Of a stretch of DNA of 25,180 bases, positions 8,190 to 17,848 are shown piece by piece. The stretch is taken from NCBI GenBank assembly GCA_001970955.1, contig MPUH01001052.1, positions 1 to 25,180 on the forward strand, written 5' to 3'. Both the position numbers and the translations under genes were made by a program. A model generated the notes under the pieces. The model searched no databases and had not been told where the DNA came from. It saw nothing but the letters and a program-made list of their open reading frames with translations. Within the stretch, counting starts at the first letter, position 1. Every line of letters starts with the position of its first letter. This DNA comes from Stentor coeruleus. Taxonomy: Eukaryota; Ciliophora; Heterotrichea; Heterotrichida; Stentoridae.

Positions 8190-9518
8190 CTAAGTTTTTC
8201 TGACAAATTCTTCAAGATTTTCCATAGTTACACTAGCAGGTCTTATAATAGGCAGGGCAAGTGCCCTGCTCCAGACAAAGCTCGCACAGACCCCAATAGC
8301 TCTAGAAACCCCAAAAAGCACAGTATAAAAATCATATTCAGTCATACCAAAATGAGTCAACAAAGCTCCTGAATGTGCATCAACATTAGGATAAGGGTTA
8401 CTAACTTTTCCTAAATCCTTTAAAACCCTAGGTGCAACTTTATAAAGACTAGCAACAAGCTTACAAAGTACATCATTAGGCATATACCTTTGAGCAAATT
8501 CCATTTGACATACAAATCTTGGATCAGTAACCCTTAAAACTGCATGACCATATCCAGGTATAACAAATCCTTTAGCCAAAGTATCCTTAAGGTATTTTTC
8601 TATATCAATCTCAGAAGGAGATTCACCTATAGCCTCCTTCATTCCTAATATAAATCTTAAACATTCTTGATTTGCTAAACCATGTAAAGGACCAGCTAGA
8701 CCATTAAGCCCTGCTGAGTATGACAAATAAGGATCACTTAAAGCTGAACCAACCAAATGAGTAGTATGAGCACTAACATTACCCCCTTCATGATCACAAT
8801 GTATAGTTAAATAAAGTCTCATTAATTCCCAGAATTTCTCATCATGATAACCCATCATACGGCAAAAATTCTCTGATAAATCAGCATTTTCCCGTATTTC
8901 TCCAAGTTTACCATCACGATATTTGTTCACGTATATCATAGCGGCAAGTTTAGGAATACGAGATATTAGATTTAAACTGTCTTCTAAAGCTGATTGCCAA
9001 AGATTTCCTCTTTTTTCACCTCGTCTGATTGCTTGAGCGAATTCGCTTTCATTTTGTAATGCTAAAACTCCAATGCTTAATTGAGACATTGGGTGGAGAT
9101 CTTTTGATAGACTATTGACGATTTTTTCAACATAATTAGGGAATGTTTGAGCTCTTTCTGCTATGTCTTTTTTAAGATCTTCTGCTTCATCATTAGAAGG
9201 TACTTCACCTGTAATTAGTAAATAAAACATTGCTTCTGGTATCGGTTCTCTTCTTACTGAAGGTAAACGTATTTGGCATTCAGGTAGACTTAAACCACGG
9301 AATTTTATACCTTTAAATGCATCTAATCTTGATGTTTGAGTTAAAAGACCTTTTATCCCACGCATACCTCCAATTATCTGTTCTACTGTTATTGGCCCTA
9401 AAACTTTGTTTCCATGTCCCCGACGTATTTTTGCTAGTCTATCACGGGTTTCTGGAAGCAAGTCAACTAGTCTTTTATGCATGGTTGCAAAAGGGGTCCT
9501 TAACAATGAAGACAACAT
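8190..9518 (-). CDS. CS: Citrate synthase, mitochondrial type
   Basis: A 442-aa enzyme condensing acetyl-CoA and oxaloacetate to citrate at the head of the TCA cycle. The three catalytic residues of the eukaryotic enzyme are visible: His279 in AGPLHGLANQE, His325 in GYGHAVLR and Asp380 in NVDAHSG. The HLVGSALSDPYLSYSAGLNGL block is typical of mitochondrial citrate synthase. The N-terminus (MLSSLLRTPFATMHKRL) is basic and hydroxylated, in keeping with a mitochondrial presequence. In Tetrahymena the citrate synthase is also the 14-nm filament protein of the cytoskeleton, so a second structural role is conceivable, though nothing in this sequence tests that. It starts 89 nt after the kinesin stop codon on the same strand. 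Confidence 0.97.
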   Translation of the reverse strand: MLSSLLRTPFATMHKRLVDLLPETRDRLAKIRRGHGNKVLGPITVEQIIGGMRGIKGLLTQTSRLDAFKGIKFRGLSLPECQIRLPSVRREPIPEAMFYLLITGEVPSNDEAEDLKKDIAERAQTFPNYVEKIVNSLSKDLHPMSQLSIGVLALQNESEFAQAIRRGEKRGNLWQSALEDSLNLISRIPKLAAMIYVNKYRDGKLGEIRENADLSENFCRMMGYHDEKFWELMRLYLTIHCDHEGGNVSAHTTHLVGSALSDPYLSYSAGLNGLAGPLHGLANQECLRFILGMKEAIGESPSEIDIEKYLKDTLAKGFVIPGYGHAVLRVTDPRFVCQMEFAQRYMPNDVLCKLVASLYKVAPRVLKDLGKVSNPYPNVDAHSGALLTHFGMTEYDFYTVLFGVSRAIGVCASFVWSRALALPIIRPASVTMENLEEFVRKT

Positions 9519-9607
9519 TTTTATTATTCATTCACTACAATTTATCCTACAATTCTATTGAGGCAATTTAAGAAAAACTTGTAAAAAAATTGGTTAATAT
9601 TTTAAAA

Positions 9608-11806
9608 TCAGTTTGCCAAATTATAAACCATTTTAGTCCCACCTTTTATTGGTTTGCGTATATTCCCAGAAATCTGAGAAGTCTTAGATGTTCTAGAAAC
9701 TCTACTATTGTTTAATTTCCCATTTTCATCAATAAAGCTTCTTTCTTCAACAAATTTATTCATTTCTTTCTGCTTTAATTGATCTTCAAGAAATGCTAAT
9801 TTTTCAGTAAGCCGAGTAATTTTGCTTGTCAAAACTTGATTCTGTACTGATAAATTACTTTTTTCACTAAGTAATTCATAATACAATTTTGTTATGTATT
9901 CGATATTTTTTTCTAATAAATCATTCCTTTTTATAATAATTTTGTCGTTTTGAGATAACCTTTGTTCAAGAATTCTATAGTTTTCTTTAGCATCATCTAA
10001 GGCAACCTCAAGCTCAATCACTTTTTTAATCCTATTTTGTAAGTCATTATTTATTATATTCATTTCTTGTTCCCATTTAGTCTGAGCTTTTATTTCCATT
10101 TCTTTTAGAATGTTATCTTTAAGTTTATCAATATCAATAACACTTTTTTTACTGAGCTCTTCAATGTTTTCATGTAAAAGTTGTATTTGTTTGACTAAAG
10201 ATAAATTTTTTTCCTTTTCTGATATGAGATCCCCTTTAATTCCACTAAGATAATCTTCATTATTCACAATTTGCTCATGAGTTTTAACATTTTGTGATTT
10301 TAATATACAAATTTCTTCATCTTGGTCGTTAACAACTTTTTCTAATTTTGCTAAGTTTATATTAAGTTCTTTAATTTGCTGCTCATAAAGTTCTTTTGTA
10401 TTTTTTAGTTCTTCAATATTCTCATATTTATCAGAAATCTCTGCTTTTAGTGTTAAAATTTCTTCATGGCATGTTTTTAATTCTCCCATCATAGATGAAT
10501 TGTCTAATATTATTTCCTGATTAATAATCTCTTGTTGTAACAATGTATTTCTTAACTGTGAACAAGTTTTACTTTCTTGTTCAAGTTTTTCTTTAAGATT
10601 ATCAATATCATCTTGAACATCTTCATAACTAACTAAAATTTCCCCAGGTTCAGGGTTATCAACAACAACCCCTCCCCCATTTTTCTTCAACTCTTCCTGA
10701 AGAATTTCAATAATCTGATTTTTTCTCTCTACCTCATCCTGAGCTTTAGCAAGTAATAATTTCAATTCCCCAACTGTGTATTCTTTATTAACTTTTGGCT
10801 TATTTTTAACTGATTTTGCCCTTATACCAAACCTTAAAGTACTTATAGTTTCTTCTAAATTATAAATAGAAGGTGAACATGTTATAATCAAAGATGTCTT
10901 TGAATTTCCTCCTAAAGAATCCTGAAGGACTCTTGTGAGCTTAGAATCTCTATATGGAATATGTGTAGATTTCCCATCAGTCAAGTTATTAATAACTTGT
11001 CCTAAAACAGTTAAAGACTTATTAATAGTCTTAGCTTCTTCAAGACGTTTACCTGATGCTCCAGTTTTACCCACTTTTTCTGAACCAGCCAAATCAACAA
11101 GATAAAGTTTCCCAACTTTTGAACTCAGATTTTTTGTATTAGTCTGAAATATCGACACAATAAAAATTGCATGAGATCGACTACTTCCAGCATTCATATC
11201 AGTATACCCAACTTCTCTATTTTCATTACCAAATTTCATAAGATCATATACTTCTGAATCATTACTTACATAACTCTCAGATAAATCCCCAATATAAACT
11301 CCTTTAAATTTATCTTCATGAACTTTTAGGTTTTTCCTTGATGTGTCAATAAGATCTTTGATTTTTTCCATGTAAATCTCACAGTAGCTTATTTTTACTG
11401 TAAATTCTAAGCTTTCATCAGCAGTTGATATAAAATCAAAAACGTTACATACCATTCTTGGGATAATTCCTATGAGTTCTGAGTTTTCTAAACTTGAACC
11501 TGTCATTGTGAAAGTTTTTCCAGATGAAGTTTGCCCATAAGCTAGGATTGTACCATTGTAACCTTGGAGAACTGATTCGATTATATTTTTTGCTGATGTA
11601 TTATAGACTTGAATTTGTGTACAAGTAGGTTTGAAAACATGATCAAAATGAAATATTAAAGGACTAAGACCATCTTGAGGAACGGATACTGATTTGTCGT
11701 CAGATGGGAAATCTACACAGATGACTTGGGAAATTTCGAGCTCTTTGGTATTGAGGGGACGGAATCGACAGACGACTTGGATTTCTCCGCTTGAGTCTTC
11801 AGTCAT
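9608..11806 (-). CDS. Kinesin-1-like heavy chain with N-terminal motor
   Basis: A 732-aa plus-end-type microtubule motor. The motor domain fills residues 8-335: P-loop GQTSSGKT (91-98), switch I NAGSSRSH (205-212), switch II DLAGSE (238-243) and the microtubule-binding YRDSKLTRVLQDSLGG. The neck linker/neck (KSVKNKPKVNKEYTVGEL) resembles the kinesin-1 neck of fungi. Residues 345-690 are long heptad-type coiled coil for dimerisation. Near the C-terminus, IRKPIKGG (716-723) resembles the IAK autoinhibitory motif of kinesin-1 (QIAKPIRPG), which would fold back onto the motors. The cargo tail is short compared with animal KIF5. The stop codon is TGA, the only intact gene here to use it. The start codon lies 86 bp from the divergent DHHC gene. 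Confidence 0.95.
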   Translation of the reverse strand: MTEDSSGEIQVVCRFRPLNTKELEISQVICVDFPSDDKSVSVPQDGLSPLIFHFDHVFKPTCTQIQVYNTSAKNIIESVLQGYNGTILAYGQTSSGKTFTMTGSSLENSELIGIIPRMVCNVFDFISTADESLEFTVKISYCEIYMEKIKDLIDTSRKNLKVHEDKFKGVYIGDLSESYVSNDSEVYDLMKFGNENREVGYTDMNAGSSRSHAIFIVSIFQTNTKNLSSKVGKLYLVDLAGSEKVGKTGASGKRLEEAKTINKSLTVLGQVINNLTDGKSTHIPYRDSKLTRVLQDSLGGNSKTSLIITCSPSIYNLEETISTLRFGIRAKSVKNKPKVNKEYTVGELKLLLAKAQDEVERKNQIIEILQEELKKNGGGVVVDNPEPGEILVSYEDVQDDIDNLKEKLEQESKTCSQLRNTLLQQEIINQEIILDNSSMMGELKTCHEEILTLKAEISDKYENIEELKNTKELYEQQIKELNINLAKLEKVVNDQDEEICILKSQNVKTHEQIVNNEDYLSGIKGDLISEKEKNLSLVKQIQLLHENIEELSKKSVIDIDKLKDNILKEMEIKAQTKWEQEMNIINNDLQNRIKKVIELEVALDDAKENYRILEQRLSQNDKIIIKRNDLLEKNIEYITKLYYELLSEKSNLSVQNQVLTSKITRLTEKLAFLEDQLKQKEMNKFVEERSFIDENGKLNNSRVSRTSKTSQISGNIRKPIKGGTKMVYNLAN

Positions 11807-11892
11807 TTATTAAAATAAGAATATTTTGAAGTCGATAATGATGTAGGAATAATTATTAGCATAAACACATACAAAAATCATTTCATTATAAA
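11807..11892. promoter_or_regulatory. 86-bp shared upstream region of divergent kinesin and DHHC genes
   Basis: Only 86 bp separate the two ATG codons on opposite strands, so both 5' leaders and any promoter elements must lie here or inside the coding regions. The stretch is A/T-rich with no recognisable TATA or initiator motif that I can assign. Confidence 0.5.
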
Positions 11893-12855
11893 ATGCTTGA
11901 GAAAGCATGGCCTGGTAAAAACGCGTTTTGGTGCAACGGTAGATTCTTAAAAGGAGCAGAATTTTATAAAACTATCATAACATCTTCAATACTCATCCTA
12001 TATTCCACAATTCTCTGTGCATTCCCTTCAAAATATTTTTATTCCAAAATCAATTTCACACCTTTAATCCTAACAATTTTCCTAACTATCCTTTGCTGTA
12101 TCTTTCTCTTTATTACCTCAACAAAAGATCCAGGTTATATCCCAAAACAAATATTTCCATATGCTCCAAAACATAATAAACATCTAAATGAAAGTCTTTC
12201 AAATATAAAACCCTTAAATTTGATTATTAATTCCAATATAATCAAAGTTAAATTCTGTAGAACATGTATGATTTATAGACCTCCAAGATGTTCTCATTGT
12301 TCAATATGTGATTTATGTATAGAAGGATTTGATCATCATTGTCCATGGATAGGGAATTGTATAGGTAAAAGAAACTATGGGTATTTCTTTTTACTTTTAA
12401 TAATGGCAAATTTATTAGAAGTTGTTATTATATGTATTTGTCATGTAAGTAAGAAAACAGGGGGTTTTGAGTATGAAGAAGTTATTTCAATTGTCATGGC
12501 GGCTTTTGGGATTTTAGCTTTGATTTTTTTGTTACCATTATTAGGGTTTCATGCTTATTTGTTTGAAATTGGAATGACTACACATGAGTATGTTAAGGAT
12601 ATTTGGGGTTTAACAATTTTTAACCCGTTTAATAAGGGGAGTTTTTTAAGAAATTTAAAGCTGAAATACCAAGATATTAGGACTGCTTCACAGTATAATG
12701 TTAGGGAAAAGATTTTAGAGTATGAAGAAGATGTTAATGCTAATGTGGTGCATAGGAAGGTTGTTGTCAATCAGATTTCTCATGGTTTATCTCATACATT
12801 TGAAGATGTTTCTAATGCTGTTGTTATTAAAGCTCAAGAAGTTATAGCGGCTTAG
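11893..12855 (+). CDS. DHHC-type protein S-palmitoyltransferase
   Basis: A 320-aa integral membrane enzyme that attaches palmitate to cysteines of target proteins. Two N-terminal membrane helices (about 27-45 and 55-75) are followed by the DPG motif (79-81). The cysteine-rich domain starts at C122 (CRTCMIYRPPRCSHCSICD) and holds DHHC at 147-150, with Cys150 the acyl-carrying residue. Two more helices follow (about 164-184 and 198-222), then the TTxE motif as TTHE (229-232). All family hallmarks are intact. Coding-strand composition changes from C-rich at the 5' end to G-rich at the 3' end. It is divergent from the kinesin gene. The acylatable N-termini of the PKG and of the coiled-coil protein at 24030-24960 are conceivable substrates, but nothing here shows a link. 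Confidence 0.96.
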   Translation: MLEKAWPGKNAFWCNGRFLKGAEFYKTIITSSILILYSTILCAFPSKYFYSKINFTPLILTIFLTILCCIFLFITSTKDPGYIPKQIFPYAPKHNKHLNESLSNIKPLNLIINSNIIKVKFCRTCMIYRPPRCSHCSICDLCIEGFDHHCPWIGNCIGKRNYGYFFLLLIMANLLEVVIICICHVSKKTGGFEYEEVISIVMAAFGILALIFLLPLLGFHAYLFEIGMTTHEYVKDIWGLTIFNPFNKGSFLRNLKLKYQDIRTASQYNVREKILEYEEDVNANVVHRKVVVNQISHGLSHTFEDVSNAVVIKAQEVIAA

Positions 12856-13388
12856 TTTTTTGTATGAGTTAATAAATAATTAATCTTTGTATTTTAGATA
12901 ATATTTATATTAATTTAAAGTAATTTTAGTATAAAGCACTTTGGTTAAGAAACTATCTTAAAGTAAGATAAAAGAACATAAAGCTGAGACAAATGAAAAG
13001 AAAATATTAGATATAGTGGATTGAAAGTTTGAGATATATATAACTGAATAATATCGATAATAATGTAAATAATAACGTAAACTTGAAACTTGAAATTTAT
13101 AAACTATATAGCCTTTAACTAGCCTAAATAGGCATAGACTATCAAAAATAATTATAAATTTATATAGGACTATATCAAAATTTATAAAATTAGATAGGAC
13201 TGTATCAAAATTTCACATTTAAATTGATCATGAACATATAATAATTATATCTAGACTTCTATAAGCCAGACCTAGCATCATATTCATAAAACATTAATGT
13301 ATTTTCAATATCAAGTTTATATAAATTTTAAATAGTATACTACTCATTAAATCTGTTTAAGACATAAAATATTATAATAATCATCATC
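12856..13388. other. Intergenic region between DHHC and K+ channel genes
   Basis: About 530 nt, A/T-rich, with no intact reading frame of note. It contains a degenerate short tandem repeat (13164-13213 and a diverged upstream unit). The stretch next to the channel start has mildly more C than G on the coding strand, a weaker version of the skew seen upstream of other genes. Confidence 0.5.
13164..13213. repeat. Short interrupted tandem repeat, 20-nt units 30 nt apart
   Basis: ATAGGACTATATCAAAATTT at 13164-13183 recurs with one change (ATAGGACTGTATCAAAATTT) at 13194-13213. A more diverged unit (ATAGACTATCAAAAATAATT) lies just upstream. Significance is unknown. Confidence 0.7.
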
Positions 13389-15413
13389 ATGGAAATAATC
13401 CAAACAGACACAGATGATTTGACAGGTATGGAAAAATACCACTCAAAATTGGTGATTTATGGCAAAGTTTCTAAGGATGCACATGAAACAGTTGAAACTA
13501 ATAGTAATTCAGCATCCATAAGACCAAGAGGACGAAAAAAAACCTTATCAGTCGAAGCAGATGTTATAGAAAATGTTATAAATGATAAACTGCAAAATCT
13601 TCTTGGTCGAAGCTTTGATAAATCAATTATTTTAAAAAAATACAACAAATTTAGTAGGCTTACAATCAAAGAAACTTCTCTTTTAAAAGTTATTATAGAT
13701 CTTATAATGGGATTGGCTACTTATTATTCAGTTATTACAAGTTTAATATATTTGGGTTATGAAGGGCCTGGAGATGATCAATACAAATTTGATATTTTTA
13801 TATGGATTTTATTTATAATTGATTTTATCCTCAGCTTTTTAGTAGAATATAAAGATTTAAACAAAATCTCTGTGCGAAATTTTAAGATGATCGCAAAACA
13901 TTATGCAATAACATGGATGATATTTGACATAGCATCTTTACTTCCATTAAACTTGGCTGGCTACCCAGATGCCGAATATTTCCTTCGACTTTTTCGTATT
14001 CTAAAGCTCAAAAGACTATTCCAAATAATAAGCAAATCTAAAATTAATAATTTTGTTCAGCACTGCCTAAAAAAAGAAGATACAAAAAAGCTCAGAACTA
14101 TGAAAATTTTAGTATCTTATATTTGGAATCTCATTGTCCAAATAATTTTTATGCTAATAATCTCTTTTTCAATATCCTGTCTTTGGTCATACTTCGCTAA
14201 AACAATTAGATGGAAGGAAAATGAAAATGACAATTTTTACTATCATTTTAATCTTAATGAAAATAGTGTTGGAGAAAAAGTTATAAAATTTTGGTATTTC
14301 ATTTTTACTACACTTATGACTGTTGGCTATGGGGATTTTTATGCTACAAACAAATTTGAAATGGGATTTTGTATTTTATTACTTATAATCGGCCCATCAT
14401 GGTATGCTTATGCAATGGGAAAATCTATTGAGACTATAAAAAAATTAGAAGATGTAGAAAATGTTGCTGAATTAAATACAGAAGTTGATAATTTTTTAGC
14501 TGTTATTGATTATCATTATAAAGAAATACCTATTAAACTAAAAGAACAAATCATGAATCATTTTGAATTTTATTTTCAGAATGATAGAGCTGGTCCTTTA
14601 GCAGAAAAGTATTGGAGGTATGAAGATAAAAAAGAACTTGAGATTTTTCATAATAAATTTTTAGCTGAAATGCCAAAAGCTGAAAGTTTCAAGTTGTTAG
14701 ATATTTTGTTTGCTGAAACATTTAATAAATTCCGTGTTTTTTTTGGAAGAAACGATGATTTTAGGTTTTATCTATGCCTTCATATACAACCACGTCTATA
14801 TAAGTCTAAAGAGATTATTTTTAATATAGAAAGCCATCCAAAGGAAGTCTTGTTTCTTGAAAAAGGTGAAGTTTGTTGTGGAAGGTATATAAATAATATA
14901 TTTCATGAATTTTATAAATACAAAGATCATTGTTCAATTATTGCTGACTTTTATGTTATTAATAAAGCCAAACCTTTAGGAATATATATAGCAGGAAATT
15001 TTGCATCTGGCTTTTCTATAAAAGGTTCTATTATAAGATATGTGCTAAATATGTTTCCTATTAGAAAACGGAAATTTATGAATTTTTCTATGAAAAAAGC
15101 ATCTTTAGTTGAGAGATCTATTAATGAAGGATTAGGGAATTTAAATGAAGAAGAAAAGAATAATAATGATGATGAGAAACAAAAGTTGATGAATAGAAAA
15201 TCTGTCTCTACTCGGAATTTAGGAGGTATTAAAAAGAAAAGTAAACATGGGAAAAAAGAATCTTTTCAAGATTCTGAATTTAGAGAACTTAACAAGCAAA
15301 TTCAACAGTTTAAAAGAACTAATTTATTTTTGGCCCAGAATATTAAAGATTCATTTTTAAATTTAGCTAAATGCATACCTGAAGACTTTATTAAAAAGGC
15401 TGATGATGATTAA
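13389..15413 (+). CDS. Voltage-gated K+ channel of the EAG/CNG superfamily
   Basis: A 674-aa six-helix channel subunit. Membrane segments are S1 about 100-122, S2 134-153, S3 167-188, S4 199-214 (LRLFRILKLKRLFQII, with Arg/Lys at regular spacing), S5 240-268 and S6 325-346. The pore carries the K+ selectivity filter TVGYGD (311-316). The cytosolic part after S6 has the C-linker (about 355-440) and a region at about 455-545 where a cyclic-nucleotide-homology domain is expected. It lacks the FGE...PR phosphate-binding cassette, so ligand gating is doubtful, much as in EAG-type channels. The C-terminal tail is basic and Asn/Glu/Lys-rich. Four subunits would form a channel in the plasma or ciliary membrane. 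Ciliates have very large families of such channels. Confidence 0.93.
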   Translation: MEIIQTDTDDLTGMEKYHSKLVIYGKVSKDAHETVETNSNSASIRPRGRKKTLSVEADVIENVINDKLQNLLGRSFDKSIILKKYNKFSRLTIKETSLLKVIIDLIMGLATYYSVITSLIYLGYEGPGDDQYKFDIFIWILFIIDFILSFLVEYKDLNKISVRNFKMIAKHYAITWMIFDIASLLPLNLAGYPDAEYFLRLFRILKLKRLFQIISKSKINNFVQHCLKKEDTKKLRTMKILVSYIWNLIVQIIFMLIISFSISCLWSYFAKTIRWKENENDNFYYHFNLNENSVGEKVIKFWYFIFTTLMTVGYGDFYATNKFEMGFCILLLIIGPSWYAYAMGKSIETIKKLEDVENVAELNTEVDNFLAVIDYHYKEIPIKLKEQIMNHFEFYFQNDRAGPLAEKYWRYEDKKELEIFHNKFLAEMPKAESFKLLDILFAETFNKFRVFFGRNDDFRFYLCLHIQPRLYKSKEIIFNIESHPKEVLFLEKGEVCCGRYINNIFHEFYKYKDHCSIIADFYVINKAKPLGIYIAGNFASGFSIKGSIIRYVLNMFPIRKRKFMNFSMKKASLVERSINEGLGNLNEEEKNNNDDEKQKLMNRKSVSTRNLGGIKKKSKHGKKESFQDSEFRELNKQIQQFKRTNLFLAQNIKDSFLNLAKCIPEDFIKKADDD

Positions 15414-16286
15414 AATCAAGGTACTCAATAAACTAAGGTATTTAAATAGATAAGATAATATAATCTAAATTAATATATTATCTATTTTCATTAACAAGGG
15501 CTGGAAGCGATAGTTCCTAACTAATACTAATACTAATCTATTTTGATATCCATAAATTATTATCTAAATCCTATATCACTTTAAATAATTCTTATCTAAT
15601 CTATAAAATTCTTAAATAACTCAAATGTTTTAAAATATCAATTTGAATATTCAATCCTTAAACTTCATTCTCTCTCCTTTCATCAAAATCCTAATTTCTA
15701 TATCTAATTCTTAAGCAATAGAAAGTTTTAATGCAAGTGTTAACAGCAGAATTAATCTAATAAACCCAAAAATCCTTTCAAATCCAATCGACTTCCCATA
15801 ATAACAAAATATCATCAAGCATATCAAATATCTTATTAAAATATTAGGGACTAGAAAGGATATGGAAAGATTTAAAGAAAATCATAAAGTTCTTTCGCTT
15901 TTTATGTTAGAACTTTAATGAAAAAACGTTTAAGTCATTATAATCTTAGGAAAATAACTGAAGAAATCATGAGGCTAATTAAATTTTTTTAGAAAATACA
16001 ATGAATAGCATTAAAGAAAAAGTAAAAGTTTATAAGCTTAGCAAAGGTATTTGGATAAAATTATACAGTGAGGAAAGAAGAGTTCGTCCCATTTGATATT
16101 TTTACATTTAAAGGAAAATATTATTTGGCTAAGATTTCTGAGTACTCTACAATTTTACAAAATATTTATCTTCACCTTTTATATTCTATACTTATTGCTA
16201 TCTTTAATGAAAATAAGGTAAAACCATATTTTTGATATAGTTTACTTATCAGAATAATCAAATTAAATCCTAATAACTTAAACTAA
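15414..16286. other. Convergent intergenic region
   Basis: About 870 nt between two gene 3' ends. No intact gene. Short open stretches in different + frames (15862-15918, 15912-15991 and about 16060-16235, the last 59 codons) can be strung together only with frame changes. They match no family I recognise, and runs of this length are expected by chance at this base composition. Confidence 0.45.
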
Positions 16287-17444
16287 TTATTCATCTATTG
16301 AAATCGGAGTAATTCTATATACTTTCACTGAATGTTTTTGCAAGCCAGTTATATGTATAACATTTGCTGTCTGTACTTCTTTAGTCCATAAATCTTTTAT
16401 TGTTGCTTGCCCCGATATCCCAATTTTAATAAGATCTAAAGTATATGTCATGTTATAAGTTCCCCAATTTGTCACACTAACAGCTTTATCTCCTCCATCT
16501 AGAGGGACAACAAAAACATTAGCTTGAACTCCAGAAATATAGTTTATATACTCACAACCATTAATACATTCAGCTTGAGTACCAAGTGGATCTTGATTAA
16601 TTGCAATAATATCAGCATTGCTCAATATTGAAAGAGTACTCTGACTAATCGATCCCATATCACAACCTATAATAAGTGGTGCTTTAACCATAGCCCAAAG
16701 TGAGAAATGTGTCACATATTCATTAAAAGTCATTCCACCATTACCAACTTCCAACATATCAGGGTCATTCCACCCTCCTGGTCCAGCATATTTTCCATGT
16801 CTTGAATTCATATAAAAATTAAGCATCATGCTTGACCAATGATCACTAATATCAGGTGTTGTTCTCCAGCTATTTCCCGTATTATTTCCCCATATCCAAG
16901 GGTTTTCTTGTCCCCAATTGCAAATTGAATAAAAAATTTCTCTTTTAGTAGCATTAAGAGCATCTCTCATCGGAGGATATCTTTGCAAAGCAGGTAAATT
17001 CTGATTAAAACAATTATCATATTTCAAATAATCAACATTCCAAGAAGCAAAACTATTTGCATCAGTAACCTCATGACCCAAAGATCCTGGATATCCTTGA
17101 CATGTTTCTGTTCCAGCATCTGAATATATCCCAAGTTTAAGTCCTAGATTGTGTAAATAACTAGCAAGACCTGTAATACCATTTGGGAATTTTATTGGAT
17201 CAGGGACTATTTGACCTTCAGCATCTCTAGATTTTAAAGACCAGCAATCATCGATATTTACATAAATGTAGCCAAGTTTACTAAGACCTGTTTGGATAAG
17301 CTGATTACCTGTTGTTTGGAACACGGTTTCATTAATGTTGCAACCAAAATGATTCCAAGAATTCCATCCCATTTGAGGAGTAAGGCCTAGACCGTTGTTT
17401 AAAGATAGGGCTGGAGAGAAAAACAAACAAAGCAAAAGCGACAT
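16287..17444 (-). CDS. Alpha-galactosidase, glycoside hydrolase family 27
   Basis: A 385-aa secreted or lysosomal enzyme that removes terminal alpha-galactose (possibly alpha-N-acetylgalactosamine) residues. A signal peptide (MSLLLCLFFSPALS) is followed directly by the GH27 opening GLGLTPQMGWNSWN. The nucleophile is Asp143 in LKYDNC and the acid/base is Asp198 in SWRTTPDI. NIDDCW (63-68), GIYSDAGTETC and WNDPDMLEVGN are further family blocks. The C-terminal region (about 290-385) forms the usual beta-sandwich. Length and motif order are normal for plant, fungal and protist members. A likely role is digestion of prey or plant carbohydrate in food vacuoles. An unusually C-free tract lies immediately upstream (+ strand 17460-17721). 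Confidence 0.97.
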   Translation of the reverse strand: MSLLLCLFFSPALSLNNGLGLTPQMGWNSWNHFGCNINETVFQTTGNQLIQTGLSKLGYIYVNIDDCWSLKSRDAEGQIVPDPIKFPNGITGLASYLHNLGLKLGIYSDAGTETCQGYPGSLGHEVTDANSFASWNVDYLKYDNCFNQNLPALQRYPPMRDALNATKREIFYSICNWGQENPWIWGNNTGNSWRTTPDISDHWSSMMLNFYMNSRHGKYAGPGGWNDPDMLEVGNGGMTFNEYVTHFSLWAMVKAPLIIGCDMGSISQSTLSILSNADIIAINQDPLGTQAECINGCEYINYISGVQANVFVVPLDGGDKAVSVTNWGTYNMTYTLDLIKIGISGQATIKDLWTKEVQTANVIHITGLQKHSVKVYRITPISIDE

Positions 17445-17459
17445 TTTTTAATTAAGGTC

Positions 17460-17721
17460 TTTGTGGTTGAGATAAGAGATTAATTATTAAGGTATATTGG
17501 ATATATTAGAAAATTTAGATTGGAAGATAGGGAAAAAATAAAAGGAGGATGATTGGAGATTAAATATTATGAGGAAATAGGATTGTGGTAAAAAAGGAGA
17601 GAAAGGTGTGAGTTTTTTTATATGGTTTTGAAGTAAGGTGTTTGTTGTGAGATTTAGTGTTGTTATGAGATTAAGTGTTTTTATGAGATTTATGAAATTA
17701 TTGTATTGATTTTTTTTAAGT
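17460..17721 (-). promoter_or_regulatory. 262-nt tract without C on the + strand, upstream of alpha-galactosidase
   Basis: From 17460 to 17721 the + strand has no C but at least 65 G, so the coding strand of the alpha-galactosidase is G-free here. The tract begins 16 nt upstream of its ATG and would cover the 5' leader and promoter. It is the extreme case of the upstream skew seen across the window. The regulatory role is inferred from position only. Confidence 0.5.
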
Positions 17722-17848
17722 CAGCGATTATTTGATTTAGTTCTGTTGAGTGGGTTTAGTTTGGTTTACTTTATATAAAAATTTTATATAATTTATCTCT
17801 TGCTCAAATTTTAAGTTTTGTGTGATTCTATTTGATTATTTAGCTTTG

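Noticed and set aside
9317..9571. 84-codon frame on the + strand overlapping the start of citrate synthase.
   Set aside because: Shadow of the citrate synthase gene; no independent support.
15862..16235. Possible frameshifted coding remnant in three + frames (MERFKENHKV..., MKKRLSHYNLRK..., EEFVPFDIFTFKG...).
   Set aside because: Each open stretch is under 60 codons, which is expected by chance here, and no segment matches a known family.
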